Source: Klebsormidium nitens
Lineage: Eukaryota; Streptophyta; Klebsormidiophyceae; Klebsormidiales; Klebsormidiaceae
Assembly (NCBI GenBank): GCA_000708835.1
Contig: DF237149.1
Location: 83,939 to 147,938, forward strand
Length of the DNA: 64,000 nucleotides
Direction of reading: 5' to 3'
Position numbers and translations under genes: made by a program. How positions within the stretch are numbered: position 1 is the first letter of the stretch; each line of letters opens with the position of its first letter. Of this stretch, positions 57,087-64,000 are shown one piece after another. A model generated the notes under the pieces. That model was not told the origin of the DNA. It searched no databases and saw only the letters and a list, made by a program, of their open reading frames with translations.

Positions 57087-60000
57087 CTCAGCTTCTCAAC
57101 GGTCTCGTACAGCTGTCCGACCGTCGCGCCCACCGGGAGCTCCACCACCCAGGCCAAACCCTCCAAACCCCGCACCTTCAACCGCACCGCGGCCCGCGAC
57201 GCCTCCTTGTCGCTGCCACGTTGCAAATCTAAACTTTCCTTCCCCGTTCCTCCTTTTTCGCTGTGCGCTTTCTGGTTCCTCTCCGTGGCGCTGACGTCAC
57301 CTGACGTCGACGCAGGGCCGCTGTCGGCCGATGCTCTGGGGGTGCTCTTCTCGTCCGGAGCGCGCTTGCCCGGCGCGCTCTCGCGGCCGCGCGCGCGCGC
57401 GCGCGCTCTTTCAGAGGGGCGCAGAAGATGCGCGATCTCGCCGCGGACGTCGATCAGCTTTCCACCGCGGATCACTCTCTTGGGCAGTCGGTCCAAGAAC
57501 TCTTCCCGCGTGAGGGGTGCAGATTCGCAGAGACTTTGGCCCCCCCCAGTGAGTGCATCGGCTCTGAACAGGCCGTCTGACGTCGGTGCGAGGATCGGAT
57601 GTGGTTCCACGCAACTCGAACTATTTGCTTCTTGTGACGTCAGCTCGTCAGCAACGCTGGGCGGCTCGTCGACCGACGGCTTCATTGAGACGCTGCTAGT
57701 AGAAAGTGAGGTTATCACCTTTCCGCTTCCCTCTTCCGCCGCCGAAGCGGAAAGTCCGTTTCCAAATCCGCTTGCCAGACTTATCCGGCCCCCTTCAATC
57801 CCGCCCTTCCTTCCGCCCTCCGTTCCCTTTGGTTCGTTCCGCTCCATCCCGTTCTCCCTGCTGACGAGCACCCGCTTCTCCCCCCGGAACGGCTGGAAAG
57901 GAAGCGTGAAGCGTTCCGCGCTCCGGTCGACGAGGCGCAGCGGAACGCCGTCCGGGTGGGTCCCCTTCAGTTCGTACGGAAAGAAGCCGTCCAAAATGTC
58001 CGCGAGCAGGGAGCGCGCCGCGGGCGAGCCTGCGGGCCGGAACTCCGTTCCGTTGCCGAGCTGGATTCCGTTGGCGTAGATGGTGAGCGGGATGCTGGCC
58101 GGCTCCTGTCAGCAAGGACATCAGAACTTGAAAAGTTTGAAACAAGAAGGGAGGGAAGACGAAGTCTGTAATAATGGTCTTGGAGCTCGTGTGGACAGGC
58201 AGCTTGCGACAGTCAGTACCTAGACTTTTCAAGTCGCTACTGCAGAAAAACCTTCGTCTTTCTGTGAAATCTCTGCAAAGGCTGATTACCAGCTTTTGAT
58301 ATTGTAAACCCCTCGATTATGTCGAAAAAGATAAGCAAACGCTGTCCTCGACAAATTACCTATACTGTGGCAGGCTAAATAAAAGAGAGAACGAAAAGCA
58401 GGCAGGAGGGCGGGACTGAAAACCAGACACCAGATCATTTTACCACTCCCTATAGGAACAAAGAGGCTGTTTTTTTTAGCTTGTGTCACGCTGCAAGCTT
58501 GTCCCTTTCTCTTAGCTTTCCGTTAGTGACCCTTTGCGACAGGCCGATCCTGGTGCATAGCTTATTCCCTGACCTGTAAGCGATGCTCCCGGCCGCCTGG
58601 GCTGGTCACAACGGTCGCGCCGCCTTCGTTCGCGAGCGCGTTCAGGCCGTCGATCGCTTCCTCAACGCACGGATATCGATACTCTCATCGCGCTTTTCCA
58701 GGGGGTTTGACGACTTTCGGACGATGTCGGACGAGCTTTTCTCCGCTGGGTTCAGCGTCCGCTGCCTCTGGCAAGGCACGTCCAACTTTGCCGGTTTCAT
58801 GGTCCCGTGTCTTGCGGAGATGGGGCTCGACAGGTTTTCGGTTGGTTGTCTTGACACAGCGTCAGGGCTCGAGAACTTTGGGCTCGAAGCGTTTTGCAAC
58901 TTAGCCTCCGTCGAGGAAACCTTTCCGTTCTGCTCTTCGAGGTGCGCTGCTAACCAGGACGGAACAGAAACGGAAGGCGTTTTGGTAGACAGAGTTCTGT
59001 GGGCAATTTCATTCGTACGCGCCGGTCTGTCGTTTCCCGGGCCCATAACCGGAGCCCAGGACATAGAGGGTCCCCACTGCTCTTCTCCAATTGCACTCCC
59101 CGGGCGCTTTTCTAGTGACTCAGACCCTGGGCAAGCCTGCCCGGAAGAGGAAACCGCTTACTGGGGTGGGTGTTCCCAACCCACGTTAAGCCGTAGTCCG
59201 CCAGAAAGGCCTTCATCTCGCCCACTTTTTCCATCAATCGGTTCACTTTCCGTCGCAGTCTTTCCGCTTCCTTGCTGTCACCCACTCCTCCCGACTCGGC
59301 ACTCGTCTGGCCTGCGGATACGCCTGTCCCTTCGGCTCAGCCGCGACTTCACTGCTGACCCCTGTCTCGAACCCGCTTCCGTTCTTGGCTGTAAGTTCAG
59401 TCTTACAGTCGCTCTTAAATCCACCTTCGCTACCGGAAGAAAACCCGGTCTCGACGTTGACCCCGTTCTCCGTAAAGGCACTCTCATTCGCCACCTCCCG
59501 AACCAGACCCTCCGTCCCTTCCCCTTTCTCCACCTTTGCGCTTCCGCTCCCCTCTCTGCGCAGCGCTGCATTTTCGTGCTCCAAGTTCTTAACCCGCTCC
59601 TGTAACTTCCGCACAGACCTGGCCATCTCGACCAACTCCTTTTCCCTCCTCCGAATTTTCTCTAGCAGCCCCTCCTCTCGGTTAGCGTTCTCCGATTAGC
59701 TCTGCCAGCTGTCGTGTCTGTTCAGCCAATAAACGCCGCACCTCCGCTTCACGAGCTCTGCTTCCAGCCCGATCAGACTCAGTTTTGAACAGTTCTGCTT
59801 TGCCTCTGAACAGTTCCGCCTCCACTTTTGCAGTTTGCGGGTTAACTCGGTAACGAGACTCTCCGTTGGCCCGCCCGCCCACTTGAGCCCCTCGCCTTGA
59901 CAGCTGGCAATCGAGACGGCGTCGCTAACTTCTGCTACATTTTCTACATTCGCAACTCCGAGGGTCGGATTTCCTTTCTCTCCACTCTTCTCTGCAGATC

Positions 60001-60900
60001 TCTCTTTCGTTCTGACCGTTGAACTAAGAGCGGCTGATATTTTTGAAAGCTCGTTTCGGGGCCAGTGCTCCCACTTGATGACCGCCGCCGCACCTCCGAA
60101 CCTGCCCTAACCTTCCTTGAACCCTTGCCTCTTAACCCATTGGTTTGGGTCTCTTCTTTCAACTCCATCTCAGTCTCGCCCCTGAAGCCCTTACTGTTCA
60201 ACCCACCCTGACCCGCTTCTAACTTTGTGACAGCTGTACCAATCTGGCGCGCATTGCCAAATGCGCTCGCAGGCTCCTTTCTCGCCAGAGGTGACGTCAC
60301 GCTCTCCCCGTCCGAAGAAGACCGTCCGGACACGCGCCCGCAATCCGGGAGGGCGATCAAAGTAGTCAGCGTCGGGGCATACGAGTCGCCAAAGACGTCG
60401 GGCGCAGCGCCGAAGCGCGCGTCCGATATTGCTGACGACGAATTGGGCTCCCAACTGCTCGAGAATAGTGGCCGTTGGCTCTTGGCTGACGCCACGCTCA
60501 ATTTTGACGTCATGCTCTTTGCTGACGTCATGCTGACAGCAGGCTTCCCAAGCTGGGCCTTTCCGGACTTCTTGCTTGCGGTACTGCTCGACTCTAGGGG
60601 CGCTACTAACGTGCTGGTCGGCGCCATCCTATCTTCCACTGCACGCCTCTCCTTTGACACCGGCATTACGACCGGTGCCAGCATTGGCCCTCGGTTTGGA
60701 CACAACAGAACGGTCCTGACTGGTGGGATTGCAAACGTCGGCGGCGGTGTCAAAGACCGCAGCCTCTGGGGGTGGCGGCGGGTCTGCTAGAAGGTCCTTG
60801 AGAAGCCGTTGTGTTAGATACTGGTCTCCCAGATCTCTCTGCCGTGTTCGTGTTGGTTGACAAACGGCTTGTGCGAATGGGGTTGCATGCTGAAGTGTAC
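57087..60900 (-). pseudogene. UBXN11-like SEP/UBX coiled-coil protein, reading frame broken at several points
   Basis: The minus-strand order matches UBXN11 (socius). An N-terminal Ser-rich region covers about 60880-60070. A coiled coil follows at 59830-59560 (FRGKAELFKTESDRA, LLEKIRRREKELVEMARSV). Next are the GEMKAFLADYGLTWVG motif (59240-59165), a LNALANEGG motif (58650-58600) and a SEP domain (IPLTIYANGIQLGNG to LKGTHPDGVPLRLVDRS, 58105-57900). The same exon ends with a beta-grasp start (RLKVRGLEGLAWVVELPVGA) at the donor 57087. Between these, coding-like sequence jumps frame by one base near 60651, 60037, 59822, 59684 and 58659, mostly at short A runs on the coding strand. The jump near 59330 can be explained by a small intron. 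SEP/UBX proteins are adaptors for the AAA ATPase p97/CDC48, and UBXN11 also binds Rho-family Rnd proteins. Either the locus is decayed or the assembly has base errors. The 5' end and the last exons are unresolved. Confidence 0.65.
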
Positions 60901-62161
60901 ACACACTGTGGCACAGAGTAGCAAGCTTCTCGTCTCGTACCCCGCCTTCTTAAAAGATATCTTTCCTTCATATTGACCGGCCTTTCGTCCGCCTTTCGTC
61001 GGTGTTGCAGCAGTGGCCTGGGAGGAAGCAGAGGAAGCCGCGAAACTGAGCTCAGTGTTAAGAAGTGCCTCGTCCCCGTACTCTGGACTGAACCATTTGG
61101 ATCGTCAAAGCTTTGGGGTACTGCTTACTCAGAATGGTCCTAGACTCCTAAGCTCTCTTGCAAGCAGGCTGTGTACATTGAAATCCCACTTCTGATGGGG
61201 TTTTCACTCGAGTTGTAGCCTCGTTGCCTAATTCAATATGCAATCAGGGCCCACTGCCGGGAGCCGCATGCTTCAACAGGTTTTTTTGAAGCTGCGATCA
61301 GGGCATTATCGAATTGAGGAGACTGCACAACTCTCCTGACAATCACATCATCATGTGGGCCGCCAGTATACACATTCATCACTACAATACTTCTGGTACT
61401 CAAATATTACTCGCAGGGCCAGCAATGTCAACCGACTGATGACTTGCCGTCTATGGCCCGTGCCTCGGAGGCCTGAGCCTGAGGCCCACCCCGTGTTACC
61501 CGGATATGCGTTTATAACGCCCTTCTAGCCGAAGAAATTCCACCGAGATATTGCTTCATTGCTTCATTGCTGCATATATAACGAAATACCAAGTTGGATC
61601 GACATGGGCCGAGAATTTCCCTGGAGATTATAAAAAGCCACTAGCTTGCAATGATGGGCTCCTTAACTGGGCAGCCCGCATCAAGGCTATCATTTTCGCA
61701 TCACATGAATCATGCATGCGAGTCAGTCGTTGCTGGACGGTGCCATGGCGCGCTTATATAGCTAAGCTCGAAACACATCGAATAAATATAGCACCGGCTC
61801 TAGAGCCGACGTACCGTCCTAGTACGAGGTAATCTGCGACCTCCGTACATGCCTTACAGCACTCTCGAGACGTATCAATCCGATCCGCCGGCCAAGCAGA
61901 ACTGGCACAACTGTCGCGGAACATGCTCGAATGCTCATAAGTTCAAGAACGTAAGTCATAGTGTCAAATTACATATGCTAAATCGGTCTTCGTGGTTCCA
62001 AGATATAAATACAGTATGGTTTCTTCGATGGCTTGTTCGACGTATTGGCCCGCCTAGCTTGCATGCTGAGCTTTTTGTGTCGGTCTGTCATTGCCTTCGG
62101 TTATCTTCTTATACTTTAATTTGAATATTCCAAGCCGACACATATCTCAAGCGACGATAAC
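60901..62161. other. Intergenic region, no gene recognised
   Basis: About 1.25 kb, AT-rich from 61,200 to 62,150, between two genes on the same strand. No coding or repeat feature is supported. Confidence 0.45.
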
Positions 62162-63855
62162 TTAACAACTCTCTATCACATCATACCAACGAAGATTCTC
62201 CAGCACCACCGCCGCCTCCCTCCGCACTGCCTCATTCTCACTGGACTTTAGCCTACGGAGCATCTGCATGCTCCCCGGCATTGCAGCTATGGCCCTCGCG
62301 TTTGCTGCTGTGGCCCTCTCGTTTGCTGCACCCCTTGTCAGTGTCCGGAGCACCGATGCTGCTTTCTCTTGCACGCCCTCACTTCCGCTCTCCAACAGGG
62401 TTACCAGTCTCTCCAAGCTCCCCGGCACCTCCGCAATGGCCCCATGAAACCGATCGTCAATTGCCAGTTTCTGGAGCGCCCCTGCCGCAGACGCTTGCAC
62501 GCCCTCGCTCCTGCTCTCCAGTAGGGCCACCAACCTCTGCAAGCTCCCCGGCACTGAAACTATGGCCCTCTTGTTTGTAAAATCGGTCGCCAGGTTTTGG
62601 AGCGTCCACGCTGCTTGCTTTTGCACGGCCTCGCTCCCGCTCTCCAGCAAGGCGACCAACCTCTCCAGGCTCCCCGGCACTGCAGCAATGGCCCTTTGGT
62701 TTGCCACGTCAAGCGCCAGATTGCAGAGCGCCCCGGCTGCAGATGCTTGCACGCCCTCACTTCCGCTCTCCAACAGGGTTACCAGTCTCTCCAAGCTCCC
62801 CGGCACTACAGCTATGGCCCTTTGGTTCGCGGCATCGACCGCCAGATTGCAGAGCGCCCCTGCTGCAGACGCTTGCACGCCCTCACTTCCGCTCTTCAAT
62901 AGTATTACCAGTCTCTCCAAGCCCCCCGGCACTAGAGGTATGGCTCTTTTGATCGCATCGTCCCCATCTGCCAGGTTCCGGAGCGCCCCCGCTGCAATCT
63001 TTTGCACGCCCTCACTCCGGTTCACCAGCAGGCCCACTAACTTATGCAGGCTCCTTGACACTTCCGCTATGGCTTGTTCGTCACGTCAACCGCCAGATTC
63101 TGAAGCGTCCCCGCTGCCTTCATTTGCACGCCCTCGCTCTCATTGTCCAGCAGGCCCACTAGCTTTTGCAGGCTCCCCGGCACCGCGGCAATGGCCTTCT
63201 TGTTAGCCGCGTCGACCGCCAGGTTTTCAAGCTGTTGTAGGGTTTCCAACAAGAGAAAGGAATCATCGGTGTCTAAATCACAGACAAGCCTTATGATTGT
63301 GCTAGATGCCGTATCCTCCTCAGTGCTTCTCCCACCTGTACTTGAAGGGAAGTGTAGAGGGCTGGAAGGTGTGACAGGGGTTCTTGCTGACTGGTTGGAT
63401 GATTGCCACTCGGCAATCTCTACCCTCAGGTCTAACACTCTGATGAGAATTTTGGGGTCAATGGGGACACGATTGACAGGGCACGTGTCATGATTCTTGA
63501 GCCAGCGCTCGATTGCACTCCTCTCATAGACGCGTCCAGAGGTCACAATGACCGGGTCTAACATAATGTCCTTTGTCAGGGGGCACAAGAATCTATCCGG
63601 CGCTGCCGGGGGTTCCAAAGTCATATGCGTCGTTGTGGAAATCAGATCTGCAATCTGCCTCAAATACTCCTCCTCCGACGCCAACTTATGTGCTGCCAGC
63701 ATTTGCTGTTCCTCCCCCATGATGCCCAGTAGCCTAAGCATCTGATCCCTCTCAGCATTGTTTGCTGACACTTCCTCTCGAAAAGCTGCCAGCTCTCTTT
63801 CCGTGAAAACTCCCTGCCTGCTGAGCTCTTGGATTGTAACGGCACGACTGCGCAC
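62162..63855 (-). pseudogene. Intronless U-box E3 ligase with armadillo repeats, frameshifted
   Basis: One uninterrupted frame runs 63855-63067 and a second, shifted by one base, continues 63076-62162. The first encodes a helical N-terminus and a U-box (DRFLCPLTKDIMLDPVIVTS, then CPVNRVPID), a Ser/Thr linker and two ARM repeats. The second encodes six or more near-identical 41-residue ARM repeats (VPGSLERLVTLLESGSEGV, AAGALCNLAVDAANQRAIA). Plant PUB-ARM proteins are ubiquitin ligases using the U-box to bind E2 and the ARM array to bind substrate. The shift near 63070 falls inside a conserved N(K/Q)(R/K)AIA motif, consistent with a deletion of about four bases. The first in-frame ATG is at 63741; upstream the frame has only GTG. 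The lack of introns, unlike every neighbour, suggests a retrocopy, although intron-poor PUB genes exist. A sequencing error at one base is the alternative. Confidence 0.8.
62290..63235 (-). repeat. Tandem armadillo-repeat array with near-identical 123-base units
   Basis: Units of about 123 bases share long identical stretches on the plus strand (GCTTGCACGCCCTCACTTCC, GTTACCAGTCTCTCCAAGCT, TGGCCCTTTGGTT). The high nucleotide identity between units 62690-62940 and 62340-62450 points to recent duplication or gene conversion inside the array. Confidence 0.9.
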
Positions 63856-64000
63856 CGACTCCCGGCTGCGCGCTGAACTCGCGGCCGCGCATCGTCCGTT
63901 ATTATACGCTATCGACTTATTGAATCACTACACGCCACGTGTCCAGGTTACTGCTTCACCGCGTGACCGTCCGATAACGACCCACGTGCCACCGCGCGCC
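63856..64000. other. Upstream region of the U-box gene
   Basis: This contains a minus-strand ATG at 63892 whose frame differs from the U-box frame. It also has two CACGTG-type boxes (CCACGTGTCC at about 63937 and CCCACGTGCC at about 63982), which are plant G-box-like elements that could be promoter sites. Confidence 0.4.

Noticed and set aside
56877-58079. Plus-strand open frame of 400 codons
   Set aside because: It is the antisense shadow of the SEP/UBX exon 58105-57087 on the minus strand, which carries recognisable domain motifs.
1-64000. CRISPR arrays, bacterial operons or prophage elements
   Set aside because: The window is intron-rich eukaryotic DNA. The tandem repeats seen are minisatellites or exon-edge copies, without regular spacer structure or cas genes.

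Overview
The window is eukaryotic nuclear DNA, most likely from a streptophyte green alga (a Klebsormidium-like organism would fit; this is inference). Genes are split into many short exons with GT-AG introns of about 0.1-2 kb. The protein families are plant-like: U-box/armadillo, STN1, a phytochelatin-synthase-like fold, a HAL3-type flavoprotein. Two assembly gaps (N runs at 22855-23068 and 37358-37756) both fall inside introns. The gene models were built by hand from homology-like motifs, splice consensus and strict phase matching between exons. Where every phase closes I am confident of the structure.

Layout: (1) 1-1356 minus, 5' part of a peptidyl-tRNA hydrolase 2 gene running off the left edge. 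(2) 3498-6939 plus, STN1 (CST telomere complex). (3) 9414-16048 minus, a PPCDC/HAL3-type flavoprotein fused to ankyrin repeats. (4) 17109-29019 minus, a 16-exon gene whose phases close into a 1065-residue protein: DEP-DEP-Ser/Pro linker-phytochelatin-synthase-like domain-second, degenerate phytochelatin-synthase-like domain-acidic linker-gamma-glutamylcyclotransferase (AIG2-like). (5) 32401-38454 plus, a secreted protein with two Cys-rich modules and a selenium-binding-protein/methanethiol-oxidase-like propeller. (6) 40888-49093 minus, a 578-residue P-loop GTPase with a C-terminal membrane hairpin. (7) 49699-51986 plus, an unrecognised single-pass coiled-coil protein. (8) 53404-55593 plus, an unrecognised protein. 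(9) about 57087-60900 minus, a UBXN11-like SEP/UBX protein whose reading frame is broken at several places. (10) 62162-63855 minus, an intronless U-box/ARM-repeat gene with one frameshift.

Two things stand out. First, gene 4 joins a glutathione-cleaving fold to a gamma-glutamylcyclotransferase, which in principle are consecutive steps of glutathione breakdown to cysteine. It lies head-to-tail on the same strand with the PPCDC-ankyrin gene, and splice phases would even allow one continuous transcript. Second, many exons in at least six genes are accompanied by decayed copies of their own edges ('exon-edge echoes'). Copies of the 5' exon edge, acceptor included, lie in the upstream intron. Copies of the 3' edge, donor included, lie in the downstream intron. 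Up to six copies accompany a single edge. The polarity is consistent on both strands and suggests introns grow here by tandem duplications that span splice junctions.

Other features are a perfect 35-bp intronic hairpin, a MITE-like inverted-repeat element, a GGTACC-rich intergenic tract, several intronic minisatellites and an excess of the palindrome TGACGTCA.
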